This document shows positions 1-9,357 of a DNA stretch of 64,000 bases, in pieces (within the stretch, counting starts at the first letter, position 1; each line of letters begins with the position of its first letter). The position numbers were made by a program, and so were the translations under genes. This stretch comes from Alphaproteobacteria bacterium. GTDB taxonomy: Bacteria; Pseudomonadota; Alphaproteobacteria; TMED109. The stretch covers positions 124,001 through 188,000 of the forward strand of contig JAJDZX010000030.1 in NCBI GenBank assembly GCA_022824395.1, written 5' to 3'. The notes beneath the pieces were generated by a model. That model saw nothing but the letters and a program-made list of their open reading frames with translations, was not told where the DNA came from and searched no databases.

Positions 1-1
1 G

Positions 2-346
2 TCACTCGGCGCAGGCGTACGTGTTCGCCAAATCGAAAATCACGGTGTTCTCGGCCCGCGCCGTCTCGCAGATCGACACACAGTCGCCGGAGACCGCGTG
101 TTCGCCTGCCAGGAAATAGCGGGTGCCCGCGGTCACCAGGTCCGCGGCAAAGCAACCGGTCTCCCCCTGCTTGACACGCACTGACGGCCCCTCACAGCGA
201 TACTCGTCCTGATTCGCGTAGAAATAGATTCCGGGATGCACCCACGCGACCTCGAAGGTGTTGGTCACGCATACCGCCTCGGCCGCGGCCATGCCCGGCA
301 CGAGGCCTGCGGCGCCGATCAGTACGCTGGCAAACAAGCGCGTCAT
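2..346 (-). CDS. Small secreted six-cysteine protein, unknown function
   Basis: I do not recognise a family. The 114-residue product opens with a clear signal peptide (hydrophobic residues 5-20, cut expected after the AAA at 20-22), so the mature part of about 92 residues is probably periplasmic or secreted. It holds six cysteines, enough for three disulfides, and several aromatic residues. The gene starts inside the last codons of acs (4-nt ATGA overlap), so it is probably translated by coupling from acs. It is complete; its stop is at the extreme left edge of the window. Confidence 0.6.
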   Translation of the reverse strand: MTRLFASVLIGAAGLVPGMAAAEAVCVTNTFEVAWVHPGIYFYANQDEYRCEGPSVRVKQGETGCFAADLVTAGTRYFLAGEHAVSGDCVSICETARAENTVIFDLANTYACAE

Positions 347-2280
347 CGATTGAGCCTATTCTGAACGAGATCGTCCACGGCCGCAGGGTCAGCGAGCGTC
401 GATGTATCTCCGAGTTCGCCGTGTTCGTTGGCTGCGATTTTCCGCAGAATGCGCCGCATGATCTTACCCGACCGCGTCTTGGGCAGCGCCGGCGCCCACT
501 GCAGAAGGTCCGGCCTCGCGATCGGGCCGATTTCGCTTCGCACCCACGCACCGAGCTCGCCACGAAGATCGTCCGTGGCTTCAACCCCGGCAACCAGCGT
601 CACGTAGGCGTAGATCCCCTGACCCTTGATCTCGTGGGGATAACCGACCACGGCAGCTTCGGCCACGGCCCCGTGCGCGACCAGGGCGCTCTCGATCTCG
701 GCGGTTCCCATCCGATGTCCGGACACGTTGATCACGTCGTCAACACGACCCGTGATCCAGTAGTACCCGTCCTCGTCCCGCCGGGCACCATCTCCCGTGA
801 AGTACATGCCCGGGAACATCGCGAAGTAGGTATCAACAAATCGCTGGTGATCGCCGTATACCGTCCGCATCTGCCCGGGCCAGCTGTCCAGCAACACCAA
901 TTTTCCGGAAGCGGGCCCTTCGACGAGGGTCCCTTCGTCGTCGACGATGGCCGGACGAACCCCGAAGAACGGCAGCGTGGCCGAGCCGGGTTTCAGTGGC
1001 GTAGCACCCGGGAGCGGCGCGATCAGGATTCCACCCGTTTCGGTCTGCCACCACGTATCCACAACGCGGCAGCGGCCTTCCCCGACAACCCGGTGGTACC
1101 AGAGCCAGGCTTCGGGATTGATGGGTTCGCCAACCGAGCCAAGGATGCGAAGCGATGAACGACTGGTCTTGCGCACCGGCTCTTCGCCGTCCCGCATCAG
1201 CGCCCGGATGGCCGTCGGGGCCGTGTAGAAGATGTTGACCTGGTGCTGGTCGCAGATTTGCCAGAAGCGGGCAGAGTCCGGCCAATTGGGCACCCCTTCG
1301 AACATCAGCGTTGTCGCCCCGTTGGCGAGCGGGCCATAGACGATGTAGCTGTGTCCGGTCACCCACCCGACATCCGCGGTGCACCAGTAGACATCCCCGT
1401 CGCGATAGTCGAAGACGTAGCGGTGGGTCATGGACGCGTAGACGATGTACCCGCCTGACGTATGCAACACGCCCTTGGGACGCCCGGTGGAGCCCGACGT
1501 GTAAAGGATGAAGAGCGGATCTTCTGCAGCCATCTCCGCCGGCGGGCAGCTTGCATCCGCTGCAGAGCGCGTGGTGGACCAGGACACGTCCCGGCCTTCC
1601 TGCATGGCAACATCGCCACCGGTGCGTTCGACGACCAACACTGTGTGGACGTCGGGACAACGACGGAGCGCGCGGTCCGTGTTCTCCTTGAGCGGGACCA
1701 GCTTGCCCGCTCGCGGTCCCTCATCGGCCGTGATCACGCAGGTGGATCCGCAGTCCAGAATCCTCTCGGCCAACGACTCCGGCGAAAACCCGCCAAACAC
1801 TACCGAGTGAACCGCGCCAATCCGCGCACAGGCCAGGAGGGCGTATGCCGCCTCCGGAATCATCGGCATGTAGATCGTGACCCGATCACCCCGCCGAACG
1901 CCGCGCTTCAGCAGGACGTTGGCCATCCGGCAAACCTCTTCGTGGAGCTCGCCGTAGCTAATCGTGCGAGTGTCCCCGGGACGATCTCCCTCCCACACGA
2001 TAGCCGCCTGATCGCGGCGAGTTTCGAGGTGCCGATCGACACAATTCGCGCACACATTGAGAGTTCCGTCGTGGAACCACCGAATGTGGACATCGTCATG
2101 CGCGAAACTCACATCGCGTACTTGGGTGTAGGGACGAATCCAATCGACTGCTCGGCCGTGTTCGGACCAAAAGGCATCCGGATCAGCGGTCGAGGCGCGG
2201 TACATCTCCTCATACCGCTCTGAGTCGACGTGAGCGGTCGCAGCGGTTGCGTCCGGTACCGGGAATAGCGTGTCGTTCAT
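343..2280 (-). CDS. acs: Acetyl-CoA synthetase (AMP-forming)
   Basis: It activates acetate to acetyl-CoA through acetyl-AMP in the cytoplasm. The 645-residue length matches the usual 640-660 of Acs. The N-terminal ACAS domain carries the typical W-x-x-P-Y-T-x-V stretch. The adenylate-forming core has the P-loop-like [11 protein letters not shown] motif (about residues 265-275) and the WWQTETG motif. The C-terminal SGK motif ([10 protein letters not shown]) contains the lysine that protein acetyltransferases modify in this family. It could favour propionate, which cannot be settled by eye. It is followed by the small six-cysteine gene in a 4-nt overlap. Confidence 0.93.
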   Translation of the reverse strand: MNDTLFPVPDATAATAHVDSERYEEMYRASTADPDAFWSEHGRAVDWIRPYTQVRDVSFAHDDVHIRWFHDGTLNVCANCVDRHLETRRDQAAIVWEGDRPGDTRTISYGELHEEVCRMANVLLKRGVRRGDRVTIYMPMIPEAAYALLACARIGAVHSVVFGGFSPESLAERILDCGSTCVITADEGPRAGKLVPLKENTDRALRRCPDVHTVLVVERTGGDVAMQEGRDVSWSTTRSAADASCPPAEMAAEDPLFILYTSGSTGRPKGVLHTSGGYIVYASMTHRYVFDYRDGDVYWCTADVGWVTGHSYIVYGPLANGATTLMFEGVPNWPDSARFWQICDQHQVNIFYTAPTAIRALMRDGEEPVRKTSRSSLRILGSVGEPINPEAWLWYHRVVGEGRCRVVDTWWQTETGGILIAPLPGATPLKPGSATLPFFGVRPAIVDDEGTLVEGPASGKLVLLDSWPGQMRTVYGDHQRFVDTYFAMFPGMYFTGDGARRDEDGYYWITGRVDDVINVSGHRMGTAEIESALVAHGAVAEAAVVGYPHEIKGQGIYAYVTLVAGVEATDDLRGELGAWVRSEIGPIARPDLLQWAPALPKTRSGKIMRRILRKIAANEHGELGDTSTLADPAAVDDLVQNRLNR

Positions 2281-3090
2281 GAACCTCTCACCAACTTACT
2301 GATCCTCGAATCGCATTCGGGCCGTTTTTCTCGGATGGAAATACCTATCCGAACGGTCAACGGGACCGGCGGTCCACGCCGCATCGTAACCCGATCGGAC
2401 CGGAAGCCGATACTCCGTTCGGAAGCGCGCTCCGAATCGACGCGCATCCGCTCAGCCGGAAGGCGGAACGGCCAGGCTGCGGTTGCCACCGGCAATCGCG
2501 ATTCTCGTGGAAGGGTACGTGTATCAGGGAATACGACTTCTCATCCCAATCAGCCGGGCGATCGGACGACCCGCTTGTGCGCTCCGACCACACCGCCGGA
2601 CATCCGCGATAGCAAGGGCACTTGCGGGCCCAGACGCTGAAGTTAGTGCGTGGAACGACCGGATGTGGAGCCCGTGTCCAGCACCTGGCATCTTGGTGCG
2701 GCGCAACCGCGAAGCCCAACCGGCGTGGCCGTCCGTTGCGCTCGCTCCACGACACCAAGGGGGATACCCGCTGGTGCATTCACCCGCACGTTGGGGCCCA
2801 CGCCGCGCAGGTGGCGCAGCTATCGAGCCTCCGAAATGTCCCTGCGCCGAACGATTGACGGCAGCCCCCCGCAAACGCAGCGCACAATCGGGCACCAGGT
2901 AATCGTCTCGCGATGGTTGCCCGGCACCGCCCCGGCTCGAAATGCAATAGCCGCACGGCCATCACATCAGACATCGAGCATCAAACAGTCGGCGTGTTCC
3001 CTGACCGTTTCCCGGTGCCCCAACCGTGCAGGCAGCTCCACCTCGGACAGCGTCGGTGCGGCGCCTTGCCCCCGCGAAGCCGGGCGTCAC
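2281..3090. other. Gene-poor gap upstream of acs
   Basis: This 810-base stretch lies between acs and the STAS gene, both on the minus strand. All six frames contain open stretches, but none has a recognisable domain, a good ribosome site or protein-like composition; they look like random GC-rich open frames. The acs promoter must lie in its left part, but I could not pick convincing boxes. No repeat, tRNA or transposon end was seen. Confidence 0.5.
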
Positions 3091-3429
3091 CTACACGAAG
3101 TTAAGTTGGAGCGACGGGTGAAGTTTCCTCAGGTTCGGTAGCGACTTCGATTGCCAGGGAATTCGCGTTGAGCCCTTAACGAGAATTGCCATGCTCTTTT
3201 GCTTCCGCACTTCTATCGTAAAGCGTGCAAGCAAATTGATGCCTGAACTGTTCAGGAAGTCCAGGCCCACCAAGTCCAGTGTAATTTCCTCAGGTTCTGA
3301 ATTGAGAACATTGTGCATCAGCTCCATTATCGGCTGATAGGCCTCCGTTCCAGATAGTCGCATTGTTCCTTCGTAATGGATGACCGCATCCTCAACCCAT
3401 ATGCGGTATTCAGTCGTTTTGATTTCCAT
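3091..3429 (-). CDS. STAS-like anti-anti-sigma type protein (slr1659-like)
   Basis: A 112-residue single-domain STAS-like protein, the kind that a GHKL kinase phosphorylates and a PP2C phosphatase dephosphorylates in partner switching. The core reads L-D-L-x-x-L-x-F-L-N-S-S-G-I-N; Ser61 lines up with the phosphorylated serine of SpoIIAA/RsbV, although the usual preceding Asp is Asn. The E-G-T-M-R stretch near residue 20 and the W-x-x-K-S-L-x-N-L-R-K tail are shared with the N-terminal domain of the methyltransferase gene upstream (6448-7623). I start at the ATG at 3429; an upstream TTG at 3438 is possible. It is the last gene of the signalling operon, 73 bases after the GHKL gene. Confidence 0.75.
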   Translation of the reverse strand: MEIKTTEYRIWVEDAVIHYEGTMRLSGTEAYQPIMELMHNVLNSEPEEITLDLVGLDFLNSSGINLLARFTIEVRKQKSMAILVKGSTRIPWQSKSLPNLRKLHPSLQLNFV

Positions 3430-3502
3430 GTGGCACAATCACCCGTAGCTCATTTGGGAAGGGGATGCGTTTGAATACACGCGAGTACCAGCATATCGCA
3501 CT

Positions 3503-4054
3503 CTACGCCAACGACAAAACTGCATAGGTGCCTAGCTGGACCGGTCCGTTCTCCTCGGCCGGCTTCCGGAAGTCCCAGCCCAGTTGCACACCGTAATCAC
3601 TCATCAACGTGAGCAGGCCGAGCCCCGAACCCGTTTCCGTCGGATCGGCGGCGTTCCGCTCAATCCGTTCAATTAAGAGATCCGAGGGATCACGCCCCTG
3701 TAACCCGCTCAATACCTCCTGGAAACGAAGCGCGCCCTCTTCACTGATCAAGTTGGCAATGCGAAGCCGAAATCTCCCGTCCTCCACCAACGTATCGATC
3801 ACAATATCGCCTGGGGCCTTGAACTTCAGGGCATTTTCCAGGATTTCGTTGACGAGATAAGTCACATTGTGACGAATCTCGTTCGCTTCGATGGAACCCT
3901 GGGTCGAGAGAGCTGAATAAATGTCTCCCAGGAAATCCGACGTAATTCCGCAGTGCTTCCAGGCCAGGCCAAGCGGACCGTCGAAAAGTCGCAGACGGAG
4001 TGACCCGTCCCCAAACGTCCTGATGACATCAGTATTTCCAAATTGTTGGGGCAT
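3503..4054 (-). CDS. GHKL-type ATP-binding regulator (slr1658-like, possible STAS kinase)
   Basis: A 183-residue soluble protein with the GHKL ATPase hallmarks: an N-box N-E-I-L-E-N-A at residues 69-75 (Glu70, Asn74) and a lid/G-box G-S-G-L-G-L at 142-147. It resembles the slr1658 group, relatives of SiaB and anti-sigma kinases. In partner switching such a protein would phosphorylate the STAS partner encoded just downstream. It follows the phosphatase by 15 bases. The activity is inferred; binding an ATP-like ligand without kinase activity is also possible. Confidence 0.72.
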   Translation of the reverse strand: MPQQFGNTDVIRTFGDGSLRLRLFDGPLGLAWKHCGITSDFLGDIYSALSTQGSIEANEIRHNVTYLVNEILENALKFKAPGDIVIDTLVEDGRFRLRIANLISEEGALRFQEVLSGLQGRDPSDLLIERIERNAADPTETGSGLGLLTLMSDYGVQLGWDFRKPAEENGPVQLGTYAVLSLA

Positions 4055-4069
4055 CCCGCCGCAGTCCTG

Positions 4070-6451
4070 CTATCGATGCTTCATGACGACGAGCGTAATA
4101 TCGTCATGGATTTTCTGCACCCCGATGTGCGACTTCAGATCCATGACGATGCCGTTGACGGTGTCAACGGCTGAACCGTTGCTGTTTGCCTTCACACTGT
4201 CGCAGAGGCGATCGAGACCATACAGCTCACCTTCCGAATTCTCCGCCTCGGTCACACCGTCCGTGTGAAGAATGAGGATATCACCGCTATTGAATGTCAA
4301 CTTGCGGGTACCAATGAAGGGCGCGATGTCGAACTCGAGGCCGATCGGGAAGCCGAGGTCCATGGTATCGATGCGCTCCAGGGAGCCATCACTTCGGACC
4401 ATCAAGACTTCCTCGTGCTGCCCGGTCAACGTCACTTCGTTGTCATCGTAATCCACGAACGCCAGCGTCAGGTGCTTGTCGGACTCGGTACGCTCGATAT
4501 TCTTGAAGATTGCCCGGTTCACGATTTCGAGGAACCGCTCGTTGTCCTGGTCGCCTTTCTCATAGAGAGCTCGAGCCACTGACTGAACCATCAGCATCAG
4601 CACGCCGCTCTCAAGGCCATGCCCCGTTACATCGCCGATACCTACCTTGATGCGGGAGCCATCCTGCAGCACGTCGTAGTAGTCGCCGCCAACTTCATCA
4701 GCCGGTTCCATGTAACCGGCAATCTCCAGCTTCGGTATCTGGTCCAGTTCGCTGACCCGGGGCAGCACCATCTTTTGAATCCGGTGCGCCACGTCAAGCT
4801 CGGCACCGAGACGCAGATTCTCGCTTCGAAGCTGCTCGTTAAGGGAAACAATCTCCCGGTTAGCCTCTTCGAGATTCCGCGTTCGTTCTTCCACCAGGTT
4901 CTCAAGATTCTCCGTATGGTACTGGATCTCCTGCACCATGCTGTTGAATGCGACTCCTACCTTGCCAACCTCGTCGCGCGTGGGGATCCTGACGCGCACC
5001 GAGTAGTCCTTCTGCTCCAGCCTTCGGGCCGCGCCGGCAAGGGCGCTCAAGCCAGCCGTAATGCGCCCAGATATGGCGTAAACGGCGAAGAAAACGATCA
5101 GCAGGCTGACCAGCAAGACCCCGATCTGCAAGTTATAGATGCGCGAAGTTGCATCAGCGATCCCGCCTTCGACGGCCGTCAGCAGCTGATACAACTCCTC
5201 TTCCGATACCACAAAACCGACGGTCATGGTCTCCCTGACGATACCGTCCGGATTCCACAAGTTCGCCGGGAGCATCTGCTTCTGGATGACCAGGTAGTCG
5301 GTCCCCTCGCCGTTCTCATCAAGGGTCAAGTGCTGGATCGTGACATCGCTTCCAGTCGGCAACTGCATGTCCGCAATCGCCGGATGCATGCTGTTGCGGA
5401 TTGATCGATCGATTCCCGTCACACCCTGTCCGCCCACATCGCTGGCAACCAGCCCGATAGTCTTTTCGCCGGACTCATTGATGGCGATGACATTGCCGTT
5501 CGACATCAGCAAGTAACCGAAACCGGTATCGGCCAACGTGATGCTCTCAACCAGCGAAGTCAGCTGGTCGAGCGTAATGTCGACGGCAACCATTCCGGCG
5601 ACGTCGCTGCGATCGGGCGTCCAGAGCGGATGGAAGAAACTGACGATCAGGATGCCGGTAATCGCGTCGACATAGGGCTCGGTCATCACGATATTGGATT
5701 CGACCAGCCTGGTGCTCGGGTCGGCCAGCCAAGACTGCCAACCCTCGTACACGCCAGGGAAAAAGAAATCCCAGAAATTGGGGCCTTCATTGTGACCGGG
5801 GTACAGCTTGTCGAACGTCTGGGCCTGTTCCGAATACGGCGTGGCCCTCAAGATCGAGGCGTGCTTCGGCCCCACGTAGTAGACCTGCAGTTTGGGTGCG
5901 CCGGTGTTCATGAGTGCCGGCCCCATCAAGTCGAGAAACTTGCTATCACGAATTTCCTGCGCCGTGTCCGGCAGGGGCTGGCGATTCTCATCCAGCAGGT
6001 ACCCCCAGACGCTCACCGCGGAAGGCGCACCGGGTAGATTCTGCGACCATCCGCCTTCCGTGCTGTAAACCAGCGGACTCGTCAATTCAGGGTCGGCCGC
6101 GATCGCCGCTCCGAGATCGCCCTTCACATCGGGATGATCGATCAGGAACTGCATGCCGTTGGCCAGCATCGTGACCTCCGAATGCACCCGTTCCAGCAGC
6201 AGGTCACCCTGCGCCGTCGTCATTTCGATGGAAGTTTGCAGGAACTGCTCGGTGGACTGCGTCAGACCTTCACTGATCTCCTGCCTCGCACGCTCGGACA
6301 AACGCTGCATGTTCCATATTGACACCCCGCCGGACAGTGCCAGATCGAACACCACCGCGGCGCCAACCACCAGCACAAATTTGGCGCGAAAACTGCGGAG
6401 CGAAAAGCGCCCCAGTATTGATCTGCCGGTATCGTCCTGCGCCGAGTTCAT
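4070..6451 (-). CDS. Membrane sensor phosphatase: extracytoplasmic sensor, HAMP, PP2C/SpoIIE
   Basis: A 793-residue inner-membrane protein. A first membrane segment at about 23-45 is followed by a periplasmic region of about 395 residues, probably a double Cache sensor. A second segment lies at about 442-462, then HAMP (463-516), a coiled coil (510-560) and a SpoIIE/PP2C phosphatase domain (575-793). Metal-binding motifs are intact: GGDYYD at 589-594, GDVTGHG at 606-612, HTDGVTEA at 729-736 and a late DD at 783-784. The layout resembles SiaA of Pseudomonas and RsbU-like phosphatases. It should dephosphorylate a STAS-like partner when a ligand is sensed. It overlaps the methyltransferase gene by 4 nt (ATGA), so the two are translationally coupled. 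Confidence 0.88.
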   Translation of the reverse strand: MNSAQDDTGRSILGRFSLRSFRAKFVLVVGAAVVFDLALSGGVSIWNMQRLSERARQEISEGLTQSTEQFLQTSIEMTTAQGDLLLERVHSEVTMLANGMQFLIDHPDVKGDLGAAIAADPELTSPLVYSTEGGWSQNLPGAPSAVSVWGYLLDENRQPLPDTAQEIRDSKFLDLMGPALMNTGAPKLQVYYVGPKHASILRATPYSEQAQTFDKLYPGHNEGPNFWDFFFPGVYEGWQSWLADPSTRLVESNIVMTEPYVDAITGILIVSFFHPLWTPDRSDVAGMVAVDITLDQLTSLVESITLADTGFGYLLMSNGNVIAINESGEKTIGLVASDVGGQGVTGIDRSIRNSMHPAIADMQLPTGSDVTIQHLTLDENGEGTDYLVIQKQMLPANLWNPDGIVRETMTVGFVVSEEELYQLLTAVEGGIADATSRIYNLQIGVLLVSLLIVFFAVYAISGRITAGLSALAGAARRLEQKDYSVRVRIPTRDEVGKVGVAFNSMVQEIQYHTENLENLVEERTRNLEEANREIVSLNEQLRSENLRLGAELDVAHRIQKMVLPRVSELDQIPKLEIAGYMEPADEVGGDYYDVLQDGSRIKVGIGDVTGHGLESGVLMLMVQSVARALYEKGDQDNERFLEIVNRAIFKNIERTESDKHLTLAFVDYDDNEVTLTGQHEEVLMVRSDGSLERIDTMDLGFPIGLEFDIAPFIGTRKLTFNSGDILILHTDGVTEAENSEGELYGLDRLCDSVKANSNGSAVDTVNGIVMDLKSHIGVQKIHDDITLVVMKHR

Positions 6452-7623
6452 AGTGGTCTCCGTCCGGAAGCCACCCAGATCGGCCAGCCCGCGTAACCCT
6501 TCGGATGCAGCGCCGCGAAGATGTGGTCGTCGAAGCCCTTCTTGAATTTCCTTATGAATGCATCGTCGTCGCCACGCTCTTTGGCCATGCTGTCAGCGAA
6601 CATGTCCTTCCATGTCCGGACGACATCGGCAAATTCCTCCGGGTCCCCGTCAAGATTGGTCACCATGAAGGACTCCATGCGAATGTCCTCGAAACCGGCA
6701 TCCAGCAGGAGTCTCCTGCTCTTCGGGCCGATTTCGATGTCCATGTTGAAATACTTCCATAATTTGGCAACTTCGTTATACGTCCACTGAATCGAATCCG
6801 CACGCGGCTCACCCAGACAATGGGAGTTCTTTTCGTTCGAGACGTAGACGCGACCACCGGGCTTACAAATGCGGAACAGTTCCGACAAGATCCGTTCGGG
6901 ACGGTCAAAGACCTGAAGCGAATGCCGGCATGTCACGAAATCGAACTCGCCGTTCGGTAACAGCATTTCAGCGGCATCGCCGTACACGTACTCGACGCCG
7001 GTGACGTTGAACTCCCTCGCCATCTTGCGCGCATAATCGAGGCTGGCCTTCGCGTGATCCAGAGCCACGACGTACGTCGGATTGAATTCTCTGAACAGCA
7101 GAAGCGCGAAGTCGCCGATCCCGCAGCATATGTCGGCGATTTTCATGCCCTCGCCCATGCCGTGGCGAAGGAGAATGTGTTTCTCGTGTCGCCACGTCAT
7201 CGTTGTCTGTTTCCGTAGGACGGAGACGAACGAGCTGTCCTCGACAAACGACTGTCCGGGGTAGAAGTCCTTGTCGTATTCCACGACGTCAATGCGGGGA
7301 ATCTTGCGGCGCAGCGCATTGAATTTTCTCGGCGTCCAGCCCACTACGCTCGACATCGTAATCGTCACGTTGACGTCAGGCCTCTCCCGGCAAACCTGCA
7401 TCAGCACGGACGCCAGACCATTGAATGCCACATTGTTCGATTGCAGCAGCCGACGCACATTGACGTAGAACATCCCGCTCGCCTGCCGCGCACAAGCCCG
7501 CAGCGCGTCCAGACAGGCATCGATCTCGCTGACGTCCTTGGGGCGCATCGAGCCGGCCAAGGTAAAGACCTGATCGTTCTCGTCGTATCCGAATTCATAC
7601 GATGTAGAAACAGCGACCGCCAT
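6448..7623 (-). CDS. STAS-like domain fused to SAM-dependent methyltransferase
   Basis: A 391-residue fusion. Residues 1-118 form a STAS-like domain homologous, without gaps in the core, to the stand-alone STAS protein at 3091-3429: both have an [AE]-G-[ST]-M-R stretch and a W-x-x-[RK]-[KS]-x-x-x-L-R-[RK] tail. In the switch loop the N-S-S-G of the stand-alone protein is N63-N64-V65-A66 here, so the phosphorylatable serines are missing. Residues about 145-391 are a class I Rossmann methyltransferase with motif I I-A-D-I-C-C-G-I-G-D-F (162-172), an acidic motif II (VVALDHA) and a UbiE-like C-D-R-[PH] type motif IV. The substrate is unknown. Its start overlaps the upstream stop by one base, and its end overlaps the phosphatase start. 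Confidence 0.82.
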   Translation of the reverse strand: MAVAVSTSYEFGYDENDQVFTLAGSMRPKDVSEIDACLDALRACARQASGMFYVNVRRLLQSNNVAFNGLASVLMQVCRERPDVNVTITMSSVVGWTPRKFNALRRKIPRIDVVEYDKDFYPGQSFVEDSSFVSVLRKQTTMTWRHEKHILLRHGMGEGMKIADICCGIGDFALLLFREFNPTYVVALDHAKASLDYARKMAREFNVTGVEYVYGDAAEMLLPNGEFDFVTCRHSLQVFDRPERILSELFRICKPGGRVYVSNEKNSHCLGEPRADSIQWTYNEVAKLWKYFNMDIEIGPKSRRLLLDAGFEDIRMESFMVTNLDGDPEEFADVVRTWKDMFADSMAKERGDDDAFIRKFKKGFDDHIFAALHPKGYAGWPIWVASGRRPL

Positions 7624-8144
7624 CAGTCAGCCCCCTGCTCAATGACCAGGTCAACCGTCAAACACACCGCTTTGTCTTCAAGCGCAACTGCCGACATCTG
7701 AGCTTTGTATGAAATCGCAAGTTCAAACAATCCGATACGACGATCCAGTTCGTCGTCAGAAAACAGTAGCTCCAGGTATTTGTCCGAGGCGCCTGGGTCT
7801 CGGATTTCCTCGACGGTCTTCAAGTAGAACTGCTGTTCGTCCCGACCGCAGGGCACGACCATGGTAATTCGGTCGACCGATCCCTTCCGGAGCATGCGAA
7901 AACGAAATTGTCCTGCTTCCTTCCTGGTGCGATAAACAGTCTCGAACAACTCGTTCAGCGTGGCCGAAAGAAGATTCGAAAACATGAACGGATCAGCGCG
8001 ATTGTGACTGACCATGTTCGCAACGAATGACGACATAAAATCACAGTAGACCCACTGGTCATTCAGAACAGTTGTGTCCAAATCAAATTCAAGTAGAGGC
8101 CTGAAGCCGTCGTCAGGAAGGCTGTCCATCTGGAAATCGGTCAT
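7623..8144 (-). CDS. Degenerate GHKL-like regulator (slr1658/SiaB-like), first gene of the operon
   Basis: A 173-residue protein that resembles the slr1658-like GHKL protein at 3503-4054 in the N-box region: N-E-L-F-E-T (64-69) against N-E-I-L-E-N there. The N-box asparagine that contacts Mg-ATP is Thr69, and no G-x-G-L-G lid motif is present, so ATP binding looks lost or altered. It may act as a scaffold or a decoy partner for a STAS domain. I start at the ATG at 8144; the frame stays open to 8384, but those 80 residues look non-protein-like. It is coupled to the methyltransferase by a 1-nt stop/start overlap. Confidence 0.6.
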   Translation of the reverse strand: MTDFQMDSLPDDGFRPLLEFDLDTTVLNDQWVYCDFMSSFVANMVSHNRADPFMFSNLLSATLNELFETVYRTRKEAGQFRFRMLRKGSVDRITMVVPCGRDEQQFYLKTVEEIRDPGASDKYLELLFSDDELDRRIGLFELAISYKAQMSAVALEDKAVCLTVDLVIEQGAD

Positions 8145-8393
8145 GTCGGTATCAGCCCCGCGATCTTGCCGATGCAAAGAAGGGTCGAATGGACACCCAT
8201 CGTCGACGCAAGTCACCACCGAAGGGATCAAAAGTGGTGCGCAACCGGTCGCCCGCCATCGTGTAGAACTCTCGGACCGACTCGACTCTGCCCCGCAATC
8301 GCTACAGCAATCCTCTTCGCTCGGGAGGCTGTCAGAATTTCGCCGGCTGCTTGGCGGTGACCTATAGCACAGGTCACCAACCATGTACAGGCT

Positions 8394-8421
8394 ATCATAA
8401 ATTGTGCGAATACTATCTCAC
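8394..8421 (-). promoter_or_regulatory. Possible promoter of the signalling operon
   Basis: On the minus strand a GTGAGA box (8421-8416) is followed after 16 bases by TATGAT (8399-8394), a 5/6 match to the sigma-70 -10 box, in an AT-richer patch. It would give a leader of about 240 bases before the ATG at 8144. It is the best candidate in this gap, but the -35 box matches only 4 of 6. Confidence 0.3.
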
Positions 8422-9285
8422 TGACGCCTAGACCAGATGCAGCTCGGTCGCGACGCGAAATTGGGCGGGCGGTGGGCTACGGTCCAGGCAGCCGAAAATA
8501 CGCTTGCGAGGGGAACAAGAACGGTGGCGGCGAACCACTTCGTCAGCGGTGCCCAGGCCGGATCGCGGCATGCAGACCCGCGGCATTGGCGGCAGTGTCG
8601 GGACGTACCGAAGGCCATGTGTCAAGCCCCAAAAAGGCTTGGCGACGACAGCATGGCGGTTGACAGCCTAAAGAATCTCCTCGCCCGCCGACGCCCGCGC
8701 GAGCCGTCCGCACGGCACCTCGTTGGTTTCAGCTGACGAGCCGGGGCAGCGGGCTTGGTCGAACTCAATCGCCGCGACGCAACCTAACGCACATTCGAAA
8801 TGTCACCGAAAACTGAACGTCCCGCAGAGCTTTGACGTTGTTCGTTGTCCGGTGGCACCTTCGGCCAAGAAGCGCTCCTCGGTTTCGGATCCCGACATCC
8901 TGCCAGGCACACGATCCCCACGATCAGTCGATCAGTTGAGGAACCCAGGCCCGGCGGCCGCCCGCCGAAGCGTCAGACGCACTGCCCGGCTACCGTGGTT
9001 CGTCCATTGCACTCGCCGGCAGGCGGGCCTGGGGCCGCAAGCTCTCCAAACGGGCACGATCGAGGCTCCCCGGTTCCGCAGCTTCCTTGCAGTGCAGGGC
9101 TGGCGGGATGCATGCAACTGCCTCGCCTGCTCGAGCCGCCCTGCGCCCGCGCATCCTTCGGCAGATCACGGCAGCAGAGGCACCGTCGCGCCGAGCAGGC
9201 CCATCTCCTCCGTGCACTCCGCGCACTGATAGGAAAATCAGTAACTTGTTCGGAATTTCCCAGGCGACACACGGGGAGCCTTGAA

Positions 9286-9314
9286 TTGACACTTTCCTGT
9301 AAGCTCATCAGAAT
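9286..9314 (+). promoter_or_regulatory. Sigma-70-like promoter of the soluble phosphatase gene
   Basis: A perfect TTGACA (9286-9291) is followed after exactly 17 bases by CAGAAT (9309-9314, 4 of 6). Transcription would begin near 9321 and the ATG lies at 9358, a normal leader length. Confidence 0.45.
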
Positions 9315-9357
9315 CCCCGCAAGATCATCCCACCCCCACTGAGAACGAACCAGACCA

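Larger units (their letters stand above)
8145..9357. other. Long divergent intergenic region
   Basis: About 1.2 kb separate the two divergent signalling units. Candidate promoters lie at both ends (8394-8421 minus, 9286-9314 plus). Between them no frame gives a recognisable protein, and I see no tandem repeat, tRNA or transposase fragment. It may hold the long leader of the minus-strand operon, a decayed gene or an RNA, none of which I can show. Confidence 0.45.

Noticed and set aside
2483-2902. Open frames in the gap upstream of acs
   Set aside because: Arg/Pro-rich composition, no domain and no ribosome site; several frames overlap each other.
8145-8384. N-terminal extension of the degenerate GHKL gene by 80 residues
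   Set aside because: The sequence is Ser/Cys/Arg-rich and unlike the family; the ATG at 8144 fits the domain start.
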